Source: Luteococcus sp048595755
GTDB lineage: Bacteria > Actinomycetota > Actinomycetes > Propionibacteriales > Propionibacteriaceae
Assembly (NCBI RefSeq): GCF_048595755.1
Contig: NZ_CP184360.1
Location: 1,426,001 to 1,490,000, forward strand
Direction of reading: 5' to 3'
Length of the DNA: 64,000 bases
The translations under genes and the position numbers were made by a program. Below, piece by piece: positions 15,768-23,758 of the stretch (positions are counted from its first letter, which is position 1; each line of letters opens with the position of its first letter). Under the pieces are notes generated by a model, which worked only from the letters and a program-made list of their open reading frames with translations, had not been told where the DNA came from and did no database searches.

Positions 15768-16376
15768 TCAGCGGGTGCGGATCCCGTCCATCGCGATGGT
15801 GCGGACGTTGTGCACCAGCTCGTCGACGTCGGCGGGGCCGTCCAGTTGGTACCAATCGACGATCGAGTTGACCATGCCCAACATCAGGCGAGTGGTGGCC
15901 TTCGCTCCCAGATCTGGACGGATCAGCCCGTCCGTCTGTGCGCTACGCACCAGCGCCTCGATCCGCTTGGTGGCGGCCCGACGGCGCGCCATGGCAGCCA
16001 GCTCCACCTCGGAATTGCCGCGCAGGCGCAACAACAGGGTCACGTAGGGGCGCTCTGCGGCCAGTAGGTGGACGCTCTGCTCCAGCATCCACTCCACCCT
16101 GTCCAGGCTGGTGCCGGAGTGCTCCTCTGCTTGGCTGATGGTGCTTTCCAGTGCGCCCAGCGCCCGCTCGACGGCCATCTCGAGCAGCTGCTCCTTGGAA
16201 TCCACGTGGTGGTAGATGGCGGATTTGGAGACGCCCAGGGCGTCGGCAAGGATGCCGATCGACGTCGCGTGGTAGCCGTGTTTGATGAACTCGGCCACGC
16301 AGACCTCCAGCAGCGCCTCTCGGTCATAGCCCGGGCGGCCTCGGCGCTGTCGGGTGGGTGCCTTCTGGATTTCCAT
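15768..16376 (-). CDS. paaR: TetR family repressor of phenylacetate genes (PaaR-like)
   Basis: A 202-residue TetR-type regulator. The N-terminal HTH is seen in HATSIGILADALGVSKSAIY followed by HHVDSKEQLLEMAVERAL (residues about 36-73); the C-terminal half is a helical ligand domain. Location between paaZ and paaK, and a perfect 16-bp palindrome just upstream of its own start, indicate autoregulation and control of the paa operons. Known actinobacterial and Thermus PaaR proteins are TetR-type and are released by phenylacetyl-CoA; this ligand is inferred here. The ATG at 16376 (MEIQK) was chosen because AGGAAG precedes it at good spacing. Confidence 0.85.
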   Translation of the reverse strand: MEIQKAPTRQRRGRPGYDREALLEVCVAEFIKHGYHATSIGILADALGVSKSAIYHHVDSKEQLLEMAVERALGALESTISQAEEHSGTSLDRVEWMLEQSVHLLAAERPYVTLLLRLRGNSEVELAAMARRRAATKRIEALVRSAQTDGLIRPDLGAKATTRLMLGMVNSIVDWYQLDGPADVDELVHNVRTIAMDGIRTR

Positions 16377-16425
16377 CACCGTCTTCCTGTCCCCCGGCAA
16401 GCCGGGGGATGTGGTTGGCAGGGAC

Positions 16426-16441
16426 TACTGAACGTTCAGTA
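16426..16441. promoter_or_regulatory. Perfect PaaR-type operator (site C) upstream of paaR
   Basis: TACTGAACGTTCAGTA is a perfect 16-bp palindrome 49 bases before the paaR start. It is the best match among the five sites and serves as the consensus. It implies autorepression. Confidence 0.75.
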
Positions 16442-16514
16442 TCCCAGAGCGCACGAAAGCGCTGCACCCCGCCCTCCGAATGGAGTGGCGGGGTGCAGTC
16501 CGGTCGAACTCGAA

Positions 16515-17867
16515 TCAACCTTGGCCGTGGCTGGGGGCATCGGGGCGCAGGTCGTAGATTCGCTTCAACTTGCCCTCGGACCTTGCGAGTTCACCGGGCT
16601 CAGCGATCTGCACGGCGCAGGAGCTGCCGATGCGCACCTTCACGCCGCGGGCCAGCATCTTGGCGGCGTTGTAGCCATCCTCCGTGGTGGAGTCGTGGCG
16701 GCGCTCGACGCGGACGGTGAGTTCGTCCATCCGTCCCGGTCGGGTGATCTCCAGGATGAAGTGCGGACTCAGTGCCGGCTGTTCCAGGATGATCTGCTCG
16801 ATCTGCGAGGGAAAGATGTTGACGCCGCGCAAGATGATCATGTCGTCAACGCGCCCGCTGATGCGTTCCATTCGGCGATGGCCCGGGCGTGCGGTGCCCG
16901 GCAACAACCGGGTCAGGTCCTTGGTGCGATAGCGGACGATCGGCAGGGCGTGCTTGCCGAGCGAGGTGAAGACCAGCTCGCCCTCCTGCTCGTCTGCCAG
17001 GGGCTGCATGTCTGGGTCCACGATCTCCGGCAGGAACATGTCCTCCCAGAGGTGTGAACCGTCCTGCGTCTCACATGACTCGCCCGCGACGCCGGGGCCG
17101 AGCACCTCAGAAAGGCCGTAGATGTCACAGGCCTTGATGTCGAACATCTCCTCGATCTCCTGGCGCATCGGCTCGGTCCACGGCTCCGCGCCCAGGATGG
17201 CGGTGCGCAGCTTGGTGCGGCGGGGATCGATCCCCTGGCGTTGCATGGCATCACCGATGGTCAGCAGGTAGGTGGGAGTGGCGAGGATCGCCGTGGGGCC
17301 AAAGTCCTGGATGACCTGGATCTGCTTGTCGGTCTGCCCGCCCGACATCGGAATGACCGTCAGGCTCATGGCCTCGGCGCCGTAGTGCATGCCCAGACCG
17401 CCAGTGAACAGGCCGTAGCCGAAGGCATTCTGCACCATGTCGCCGGGCTGGACGCCCGCCATGCGGAAACAGCGAGCGACGATCCTGCCCCAGTTCTGCA
17501 GGTCCTCCTCGGTGTAGGCCACCACGGTGGGCTGTCCTGTGGTGCCGGAGGACGCGTGCACCCGCCGCACCTGGTCCATCGGGACCGCGAGCGCCTTGAA
17601 GGGGTAGTTCGACCGCAGGAATTCCTTGTCGGTGCAGGGAAAGTGCTTCAGGTCATCCAGGGTTTTCAGGTCATCGGGATGCACGCCGGCCTCGTCGTAG
17701 AGCTTCCTGTAGGCCTCGACGTTGTCGTAGGCGTGGCGCAGGGTCCACTTCAAGCGACCGAGCTGGATGTCACGGATCTGCTCGACATTCATCCGCTCCT
17801 CGGGGTCGAGCTTGCTGGGATCATTGCTGACGCCGGCCATCACGGGTGCAATGTGCGGATTGGTCAT
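16515..17867 (-). CDS. paaK: Phenylacetate-CoA ligase
   Basis: A 450-residue AMP-forming ligase that activates phenylacetate to phenylacetyl-CoA, the entry step of the pathway. The P-loop-like VHASSGTTGQPTVVAYT lies near residue 105 and the adenylation motif DIYGLSEVLGPGVA near 245. The C-terminal domain carries RISGRVDDMIILRGVNIFPSQ, characteristic of PaaK. The open frame extends into the preceding gene, but the ATG at 17867 has an AGGAGA site and matches the family start. It follows the PaaI gene by 37 bases on the same strand and shares the operator at 18370. Confidence 0.95.
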   Translation of the reverse strand: MTNPHIAPVMAGVSNDPSKLDPEERMNVEQIRDIQLGRLKWTLRHAYDNVEAYRKLYDEAGVHPDDLKTLDDLKHFPCTDKEFLRSNYPFKALAVPMDQVRRVHASSGTTGQPTVVAYTEEDLQNWGRIVARCFRMAGVQPGDMVQNAFGYGLFTGGLGMHYGAEAMSLTVIPMSGGQTDKQIQVIQDFGPTAILATPTYLLTIGDAMQRQGIDPRRTKLRTAILGAEPWTEPMRQEIEEMFDIKACDIYGLSEVLGPGVAGESCETQDGSHLWEDMFLPEIVDPDMQPLADEQEGELVFTSLGKHALPIVRYRTKDLTRLLPGTARPGHRRMERISGRVDDMIILRGVNIFPSQIEQIILEQPALSPHFILEITRPGRMDELTVRVERRHDSTTEDGYNAAKMLARGVKVRIGSSCAVQIAEPGELARSEGKLKRIYDLRPDAPSHGQG

Positions 17868-17904
17868 GTCTTCTCCTGCTGTCTGGTCTGGGGATAGTTG
17901 TACG

Positions 17905-18330
17905 TCAGGGGCGGGGCAGCATGGTGCGGCTGCGGCCGCGGAAGTGGGCGATCGGTCTGCCGGGTGCGTCGAAGGTCTCGTGGGCGGTGACGACCACGTC
18001 GTGGATGCTTGCGGAACGTCCTTGGTGGATGGTGGTGGCGGTCGCGACGAGGACCTCACCCACCGTCGTGGGGCGTAGGTAGTCGATTTCGCACTGTTGC
18101 GCCACCATCTGACTGTCGGGGGTGGTGTTGCAGGCGATCGCGAAGGTCTCGTCCGCGAGTGTGAAGACCATGCCTCCGTGGGTGATGCCGAATCCGTTGA
18201 GCATGTCGTCACGGACGACCACGCGCAGGGTCGTGCGCTGCTCGTCGGCCTCCACCACTTCCATCCCCAGGGCCGCCGCCACGGGACTGCGGTGCATCGT
18301 CCCTGGTGTGCGGGACTGTGTGGCTGACAT
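17905..18330 (-). CDS. paaI: Phenylacetic acid degradation thioesterase PaaI
   Basis: A 141-residue hotdog thioesterase. The signature GFGITHGGMVFTLADETFAIACN (around residues 47-69) contains the His-Gly-Gly and catalytic acidic residue of PaaI, with YLRPTTVGEVLVATA following. PaaI hydrolyses phenylacetyl-CoA and hydroxyphenylacetyl-CoA to rescue CoA from stalled intermediates. It lies directly upstream of paaK, and an operator 40 bases before its ATG (MSATQ) puts both under PaaR control. The longer frame to 18429 was rejected because it would run through the operator. Confidence 0.88.
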   Translation of the reverse strand: MSATQSRTPGTMHRSPVAAALGMEVVEADEQRTTLRVVVRDDMLNGFGITHGGMVFTLADETFAIACNTTPDSQMVAQQCEIDYLRPTTVGEVLVATATTIHQGRSASIHDVVVTAHETFDAPGRPIAHFRGRSRTMLPRP

Positions 18331-18369
18331 GAGACGCCCCCTCCCGGACGCTTCGCTGCGCCCAATACT

Positions 18370-18385
18370 TACTGAACGATCAGTA
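18370..18385. promoter_or_regulatory. PaaR-type operator (site D) upstream of paaI-paaK
   Basis: TACTGAACGATCAGTA matches the 16-bp consensus with one central substitution (GATC for GTTC). It lies 40 bases before the PaaI start on the minus strand. Confidence 0.7.
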
Positions 18386-18461
18386 GGTTTTCTCGAACTG
18401 GCCCTCCGCGTCAAGGGTTTGGGTGACAAAAATCACAGGACGGGAAGTTTTGTCCGACCTG

Positions 18462-18507
18462 TTGACAGGGGGCGCTGGCGCGACATACCTTACTGAACGA
18501 TCAGTCA
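18462..18507 (+). promoter_or_regulatory. paaABCDE promoter with PaaR-type operator (site E)
   Basis: TTGACA (18462-18467) and TACCTT (18486-18491) with an 18-base spacer form a strong sigma70-type promoter. The operator TACTGAACGATCAGTC (18491-18506) begins at the last base of the -10 box and covers the likely start site. The paaA ribosome-binding site (CAGGAGGACT) follows. Confidence 0.7.
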
Positions 18508-18531
18508 GTTATTCGTCTCAGGAGGACTCCC

Positions 18532-19497
18532 ATGACAGATGTCGCCACCGACGTCGGCACCGAGCAGGAGGCCTTTGACGCGCTCATCGCCGCCGACCAG
18601 CGCGTCGAGCCCCGCGACTGGATGCCCGACGACTACCGCAAGACCTTGACTCGCCAGATCAGCCAGCACGCCCACTCCGAGATCATCGGCATGCAGCCCG
18701 AGGGCAACTGGATCAGCCGCGCCCCGTCGCTGAAGCGCAAGGCCATCCTGATGGCCAAGGTGCAGGATGAAGCCGGCCATGGGCTCTACCTGTATTCGGC
18801 CGCCGAGACGCTGGGCACCCCGCGCCACGTCCTCAACGAGCAGCTGCTCAATGGGCGCGCCAAGTACTCGTCGATCTTCAACTACCCCTGCCGCACCTGG
18901 GCCGATGTTGGCGCGGTCGGGTGGCTGGTCGATGGCGCCGCCATCGCCAACCAAGTCCCGCTGTGCCGCTGCTCCTATGGTCCCTACGGCCGTGCCATGG
19001 TGCGAGTCTGCAAGGAGGAGTCCTTTCACCAGCGCCAGGGCTGGGAGATCCTGTACACCCTGTCCCACGGAACCCCGGAGCAGAAGAAGATGGCGCAGGA
19101 TGCCGTCGACCGAATGTATGCCCCGGCGCTGATGATGTTCGGCCCGCCGGACGACCAGTCCTCCAACTCGGACAAGTCCATGGCCTGGAAGATCAAGCGC
19201 TTCAGCAATGACGAGCTGCGCCAGCGCTTCGTCGACATGATCGTGCCGCAGGCCGAGGCCCTGGGCCTGACCCTGCCGGACCCGGACCTGAAGTGGAACG
19301 AGGAGCGCCAGCACTACGACTTCGGCGAGCTCGACTGGGACGAGTTCTGGAAGGTCGTCAAGGGAGGCGGGCCGCTCAACGTCCAGCGCCTCAACCGCCG
19401 CATCGAGGCCCATCGCGAGGGTGCGTGGGTCCGCGAGGCGGCCGCGGCCTACGCCGCGAAGCACACCGAGACCGTCCCGAACCTGATCGGAGCATGA
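18532..19497 (+). CDS. paaA: 1,2-phenylacetyl-CoA epoxidase catalytic subunit PaaA
   Basis: A 321-residue ferritin-like di-iron subunit that epoxidises the ring of phenylacetyl-CoA. Iron-ligand motifs are visible as KVQDEAGHGLYLYSAAE (ExxH, residues about 78-94) and CKEESFHQRQGWE (ExxH, about 161-173). It opens the paaABCDE-paaG operon just after operator E and has a strong AGGAGG site. It works as a complex with PaaC (structural), PaaB (bridging) and PaaE (reductase). Its stop overlaps the paaB ATG. Confidence 0.97.
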   Translation: MTDVATDVGTEQEAFDALIAADQRVEPRDWMPDDYRKTLTRQISQHAHSEIIGMQPEGNWISRAPSLKRKAILMAKVQDEAGHGLYLYSAAETLGTPRHVLNEQLLNGRAKYSSIFNYPCRTWADVGAVGWLVDGAAIANQVPLCRCSYGPYGRAMVRVCKEESFHQRQGWEILYTLSHGTPEQKKMAQDAVDRMYAPALMMFGPPDDQSSNSDKSMAWKIKRFSNDELRQRFVDMIVPQAEALGLTLPDPDLKWNEERQHYDFGELDWDEFWKVVKGGGPLNVQRLNRRIEAHREGAWVREAAAAYAAKHTETVPNLIGA

Positions 19498-19820
19498 CCA
19501 TGACCGACGTCCAGAACACAGCCCCCGAGCAGGGTGCCGAACAGGCGTGGCCCCTCTGGGAGGTCTTCGTGCGCAGCTCGCGCGGCCTGAGCCACGTCCA
19601 CGCCGGCTCCGTCCACGCCCCCGACGCCACCATGGCGCTGCGCAATGCCCGTGACCTGTACACCCGTCGCAACGAGGGCACCAGCGTGTGGGTGGTGCCC
19701 GCCGAGGCCATCACCGCCAGCGACCCCGACAGCAAGGGCGGCTTCTTCGAGTCCCCGTCGGGCAAGGTGTACCGCCACGCCACCTACTACAAGCAGTCCG
19801 AGGGGGTGCCCCACCTGTGA
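19494..19820 (+). CDS. paaB: Phenylacetyl-CoA epoxidase subunit PaaB
   Basis: A 108-residue small subunit of the epoxidase. Family features are PLWEVFVRSSRGLSHVHAGS near residues 22-41, then DATMALRNARDLYTRRNEG and the C-terminal GKVYRHATYYKQSEGVPHL. PaaB bridges PaaAC units and is not catalytic. The ATG at 19494 overlaps the paaA stop (ATGA); a second ATG lies at 19500. Its own stop overlaps the GTG of paaC. Confidence 0.95.
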   Translation: MTMTDVQNTAPEQGAEQAWPLWEVFVRSSRGLSHVHAGSVHAPDATMALRNARDLYTRRNEGTSVWVVPAEAITASDPDSKGGFFESPSGKVYRHATYYKQSEGVPHL

Positions 19821-20656
19821 GCGAGCACATCATGAGCGTCAGCAGCGATTCCGCGACGAAGATGAGCGTCGGCGAGGGCATCACCGCCGAGCAGATCCAG
19901 GAGGACGGCACCAAGGCCAGCGAGGCCGCCGCCCAGTACGCCCTGATGCTGGGCGACGACGCCCTCATCCTGTCCCAGCGCCTGGGTTGGTGGATCAGCC
20001 GCGCGCCCGAGCTGGAGGAGGACATCGCGCTGGGCAACATCGCGCTGGACCTCGTCGGCCACGCCCGCTTCCTGCTCAGCTACGCCGGCACCGCCTGGGG
20101 CAAGACCGAGGACGAGCTGGCCTACTTCCGCGACGAGGAGGAGTTCCGCTCCTGCCGCCTGGTGGAGCAGCCCAACGGCGACTTCGGGCAGACCATCGCC
20201 CGCCAGCTCTTCTACTCGCACTTCGCCTACGCGCAGTACGAGGCCCTGCTGGGCTCCAGCGACCAGACCTTGGCCGCGATCGCCGCCAAGGCCGTCAAGG
20301 AGGTGGCCTACCACCGCGACCACGCCGACCAGTGGGTGCTGCGCCTGGGTGACGGGACCGAGGAGTCGCACCGTCGCATGCAGGAGGCGCTGGACGCCAT
20401 GTGGCCCTATGTCGAGGAGCTCTTCGAGGACCTCGAGGTGCACCGCCAGCTGGACGGTGCCGTGCCGCTGCCCTCGTCGCTGCGCGAGCGGGTGCTGGGC
20501 GAGGTGACCGCCGTCATCGAGCGCGCCACCCTGCAGGTGCCCACCACCAAGCAGGCCATGAGCGACCAGCGCACCGGTGCCTTCAGCGAGTACCGCGGCT
20601 ACATCCTGGCCGAGATGCAGGTGCTCGCGCGCCAGCATCCCGGCGCCACCTGGTGA
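19817..20656 (+). CDS. paaC: Phenylacetyl-CoA epoxidase structural subunit PaaC
   Basis: A 279-residue ferritin-like subunit, homologous to PaaA. It retains helices such as EDIALGNIALDLVGHARFLL and VKEVAYHRDHADQWVLRLG, although PaaC in characterised complexes is mainly structural. The GTG at 19817 overlaps the paaB stop; an ATG at 19832 is a possible alternative start. Most of the sequence from VGEGITAEQIQED on aligns with the family. It is translationally coupled on both sides. Confidence 0.95.
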   Translation: MSEHIMSVSSDSATKMSVGEGITAEQIQEDGTKASEAAAQYALMLGDDALILSQRLGWWISRAPELEEDIALGNIALDLVGHARFLLSYAGTAWGKTEDELAYFRDEEEFRSCRLVEQPNGDFGQTIARQLFYSHFAYAQYEALLGSSDQTLAAIAAKAVKEVAYHRDHADQWVLRLGDGTEESHRRMQEALDAMWPYVEELFEDLEVHRQLDGAVPLPSSLRERVLGEVTAVIERATLQVPTTKQAMSDQRTGAFSEYRGYILAEMQVLARQHPGATW

Positions 20657-21201
20657 CCATCATGGACAGCCAGTACGACGGTGCCCGTCCCGACGAGCCG
20701 CGCGCCGCGGCCGTCTGGGACGCGGCGGCCACCGTCCCGGACCCGGAGATCCCCGTGATCGGCATCGACGACCTGGGGATCCTGCGCGGCGTTGAGGTGG
20801 ACGACGCGCAGCTCGGCAAGGCCGTCGTGGTGATCACCCCCACCTACTCCGGCTGCCCCGCGATGGGCCAGATCGCCGAGGACGTGACGGCGGCGGTCAC
20901 CAGGCTGGGCTACGACGAGGTGGAGGTCCGTACCGTGCTACACCCGGCCTGGACCACCGACTGGATGAGCGAGAAGGGCCGGGCTGCCCTCGAGGAATAC
21001 GGCATCGCGCCACCGTCGGTGCGCCCCGCCGACGGCCCCGTCGACCTCGCCATGCCCATGCTGCGCACCGATTCCGTGCGTTGCCCGCGCTGCAAGTCCT
21101 CCGATGTGAAGGAGCTGTCGCGCTTCGCCTCCACCTCCTGCAAGGCGCTGTACCAGTGCGGCGCGTGCCGGGAACCCTTCGACTACTTCAAGGTGCTGTG
21201 A
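20653..21201 (+). CDS. paaD: PaaD, iron-sulfur assembly factor for the epoxidase
   Basis: A 182-residue protein with an N-terminal MIP18/DUF59 domain (DPEIPVIGIDDLGILRGVEV and PTYSGCPAMGQIAEDV) and a C-terminal Cys4 zinc-ribbon-like region (CPRCKSSD ... CGACREPF). PaaD is needed for epoxidase function, probably in maturation of the Fe-S or di-iron centres. The GTG at 20653 overlaps the paaC stop; the ATG at 20662 is an alternative. Confidence 0.93.
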   Translation: MTIMDSQYDGARPDEPRAAAVWDAAATVPDPEIPVIGIDDLGILRGVEVDDAQLGKAVVVITPTYSGCPAMGQIAEDVTAAVTRLGYDEVEVRTVLHPAWTTDWMSEKGRAALEEYGIAPPSVRPADGPVDLAMPMLRTDSVRCPRCKSSDVKELSRFASTSCKALYQCGACREPFDYFKVL

Positions 21202-22379
21202 TGACCGAGACCACCGAGTCCAACCCCATGACCGAGACCCCCAAGAAGCGCCGTGCGGACTTCGCCCGGTTGACCGTCCGCAATGTCCGTCGTGTCACCG
21301 ATGATGCGGTGGAGGTGACCTTCGAGGTGCCCACCGAGCTGGAGGACGACTTCGACTACCTGCCCGGCCAGTACGTCGCCCTGCGCGCCACCATCGACGG
21401 CGAGGAGGTGCGCCGCTCCTACTCGCTGTGTGACGTGCCCCGCCGGGGCGAGGTGAAGGTGGCCATCAAGAAGACCCGGGGTGGCCGTTTCTCCACCTGG
21501 GCCAATGAGCAGCTCAACGTCGGTGACCAGATCGACGTGATGAACCCCCAGGGGGGCTTCACCTCCAAGCACCGGCTGACCAGCCTGAACAGCGCCCAGG
21601 GCGTCGCTGACGAGGTGGCCGCCAACCCACAGCTGCACCTGGTGGCCATCGCCGCCGGCTCTGGCATCACCCCGATCCTGGCCATCGCCCAGGCCGTGCT
21701 GTCCGGCTCGCCCAGCTCCACCTTCGAGCTGATCTACGCCAACAAGTCCTCGGGCGACGTGATGTTTGCCGAGGAACTGGGCGACCTCAAGGACCGCTGG
21801 CCCACGCGCTTCGCCGTGCACCACGTGCTGTCCCGCGAGCAGCGCAGCAACCCGCTGCTGAGCGGCCGCATCGACGTCGAGAAGCTGAACACGATGCTGG
21901 ACCACGTGATCCGCACCGCGCGAGCCGATGAGTGGTTCCTGTGCGGGCCCTTCGAGCTGGTGCAGCTGTGCCGCGACGCCCTGGCCGCCCGTAATGTGCC
22001 CGAGGACAAGGTGCGCTTCGAACTGTTCACCACCGGCACCAGCCCCGCCGGTGAGGGCAACCATGGCGCACCCGTCGTGGTGGAGGAGGACGGCGACAAC
22101 ATCGTCATCGACTTCACCCTCGACGGCACCCAGGGGCAGGTGAAGTCTCCGCGCGCCGCCAAGGAGACCGTGTTGAATGCCGCCCTGCGCGTGCGCGACG
22201 ACGTTCCCTTTGCCTGCGCCGGCGGTGTGTGCGGCACCTGCCGCGCCCGGGTCATCAAGGGCGACTTCGAGATGGGCGAGAACTACGCCCTGGAGAAGGA
22301 CGAGGTGGAATCCGGTTACGTGCTGACCTGCCAGACCCGCGCCACTGGCGACGAACTGACCGTCGACTTCGACGCCTGA
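21201..22379 (+). CDS. paaE: Phenylacetyl-CoA epoxidase reductase PaaE
   Basis: A 392-residue ferredoxin-NADP reductase fused to a plant-type 2Fe-2S ferredoxin; it passes electrons from NADPH to PaaA. The FAD-binding RRSYSLCDVP lies near residues 70-80, the nucleotide-binding AIAAGSGITPILAIAQAVL in the middle and FLCGPFELVQ follows. The C-terminal cluster motif CAGGVCGTCRARV with a later CQTRA supplies four Cys. The ATG shares its A with the paaD stop (TGATG). There is no sign of loss of any domain. Confidence 0.96.
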   Translation: MTETTESNPMTETPKKRRADFARLTVRNVRRVTDDAVEVTFEVPTELEDDFDYLPGQYVALRATIDGEEVRRSYSLCDVPRRGEVKVAIKKTRGGRFSTWANEQLNVGDQIDVMNPQGGFTSKHRLTSLNSAQGVADEVAANPQLHLVAIAAGSGITPILAIAQAVLSGSPSSTFELIYANKSSGDVMFAEELGDLKDRWPTRFAVHHVLSREQRSNPLLSGRIDVEKLNTMLDHVIRTARADEWFLCGPFELVQLCRDALAARNVPEDKVRFELFTTGTSPAGEGNHGAPVVVEEDGDNIVIDFTLDGTQGQVKSPRAAKETVLNAALRVRDDVPFACAGGVCGTCRARVIKGDFEMGENYALEKDEVESGYVLTCQTRATGDELTVDFDA

Positions 22380-22411
22380 CCAACCACCAGAACCCGACCA
22401 GACGAGGGGGC

Positions 22412-23218
22412 ATGACCATGGAGACAGTTGCCGAGTTCGGCATGGTGAAACTCGGCTTCGCCGACGGCGTGGCCGAGGTGGTGCTGGATGCACCCAAGAA
22501 GCTCAACGTGCTCAACGAGCAAGGGCTGGATGACCTGTCCGCCTGCTTGCGGGCCGCGGGTGAGCTCGATGGGGTGCGGGCGCTGTTGTTGCGTGGCGAG
22601 GGCCGGGGCTTCTGCGCCGGCCGGGACGTCAGCGCCGTCGACCCGGCCACGGACGATGTCGCGGGCTATCTGGAGGGCAGGATGGGGCCGCTGATGCAGC
22701 TGCTGTCCAGCTTCCCGGCTCCCACCTTCTGCGCCGTCCAAGGGCCCTGTCTGGGCGTCGGGCTGGGCCTGGCGATCGCCTGCGACGTCGTCTACGTCGC
22801 CGACGACGCCAAGCTGGGGTCACCCTTCGTGAACCTGGGAGCCGTGCTCGATTCCGGCGGCCACGCGCTGTTCGTGGAGCGACTGGGCGTGCACCGCACC
22901 CTGGACCTGATCTACACCGGTGAACTGGTCAGCGGCGCGGAACTAGTCCGGGGCGGGGTCTTCAGCCGGTCGGTGCCCGCCGACGAGCTGCTGGACTTCA
23001 CTCGTCGCACCATCCAGAAGGTGGCACAGGGGCCGACCCAGGCGCTGCTGGCCTCGAAGCGGCTGGTGCGCCGGATCGAGGCCGAGCAGCTGGGGCTGTG
23101 GGATGTGCTGACCGTCGAGAACGAGGAACAGGCCCGGCTGGCAGCTCATGACGACTACCGCGAGGGTTTCCGGGCCTTCCAGGAGAAGCGGAAGCCGAGC
23201 TTCACGGGCGAGGCCTGA
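22412..23218 (+). CDS. paaG: 1,2-epoxyphenylacetyl-CoA isomerase PaaG
   Basis: A 268-residue crotonase-family isomerase converting ring-epoxide CoA to oxepin-CoA. GEGRGFCAGRDVSAV (near residues 63-77) provides the oxyanion hole. The Asp in LGAVLDSGGHALFVERLG, in place of the second Glu of hydratases, is the PaaG signature. It is 32 bases after paaE with its own GAGGGGG site, so it closes the paaABCDE operon. A terminator-like stem (23244-23252 with 23262-23270) lies just beyond. Confidence 0.9.
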   Translation: MTMETVAEFGMVKLGFADGVAEVVLDAPKKLNVLNEQGLDDLSACLRAAGELDGVRALLLRGEGRGFCAGRDVSAVDPATDDVAGYLEGRMGPLMQLLSSFPAPTFCAVQGPCLGVGLGLAIACDVVYVADDAKLGSPFVNLGAVLDSGGHALFVERLGVHRTLDLIYTGELVSGAELVRGGVFSRSVPADELLDFTRRTIQKVAQGPTQALLASKRLVRRIEAEQLGLWDVLTVENEEQARLAAHDDYREGFRAFQEKRKPSFTGEA

Positions 23219-23245
23219 CCCCTTCTCACTGGTCCCCAAGAAGGA

Positions 23246-23428
23246 TCAGTGCTGCAGGGCGGCACTGATCATCGCGGCCTTGAGGTGGGTCGCGGGGCTC
23301 TCCGGGTGACGGATGAAGTCCGCGATCAGACCCAGGGCCGAATTGTCGTCGCGGTAGTAGTCGTGGATGGTGCGCCACTGGGCGGCGGCGGTGCGACGAA
23401 GTTCCTGCGCGTCATGGGTGTTCTTCAT
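23246..23428 (-). CDS. Small hypothetical protein (60 residues)
   Basis: A 60-residue soluble protein, moderately charged and helical, with a QWRTIHDYYRDDNSALG centre and a C-terminal ATHLKAAMISAALQH. The start ATG has an excellent ribosome-binding site (AGGAGGACACC), and codon choice is as biased as in the neighbours, so the gene looks real. I do not recognise the family. It is convergent with paaG, and the ends are only 27 bases apart. Confidence 0.65.
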   Translation of the reverse strand: MKNTHDAQELRRTAAAQWRTIHDYYRDDNSALGLIADFIRHPESPATHLKAAMISAALQH

Positions 23429-23758
23429 GGTGTCCTCCTGTGGCCGTCGCGTCGTGAACGGCCGGTGATGGGGGGAGATCGCAGGCGACCCGACCATTCG
23501 TGTCGGTGCGCGAAAACCCCGTGATTTCGGTGTGGGCACTGGCTGGCGGTCAAGCCGAGGGGAGTGCCGCTTTGCTGGGCTGCCCGGTTTCCACATCGGT
23601 AGGGCCCAGCTCGCATGGCCGCGGCCGGATCAGGGGCGATCGGCGCAGCCAGGTCGCATTGGTGCGACCAAGTGGTACAACGTTACTCGCCCTTGGGGTA
23701 TTCCGCACATCGAGGGCTGCTTCGTCAGCTGGTGTTCAGCAGTCGACGCGCTGGCGGG
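23429..23758. other. 330-base gap upstream of the 60-residue gene
   Basis: No gene is supported. The one structure seen is the short inverted repeat GGTCGCATTGGTGCGACC (7-bp arms, 4-base loop) near 23651-23668. It may be an operator or the stem of a terminator for the leftward NERD helicase gene that ends at 23759. Confidence 0.4.

Noticed and set aside
17868..18365. N-terminal extension of paaK
   Set aside because: It runs through the PaaI gene in another frame; the ATG at 17867 has a proper ribosome-binding site and matches PaaK family length.
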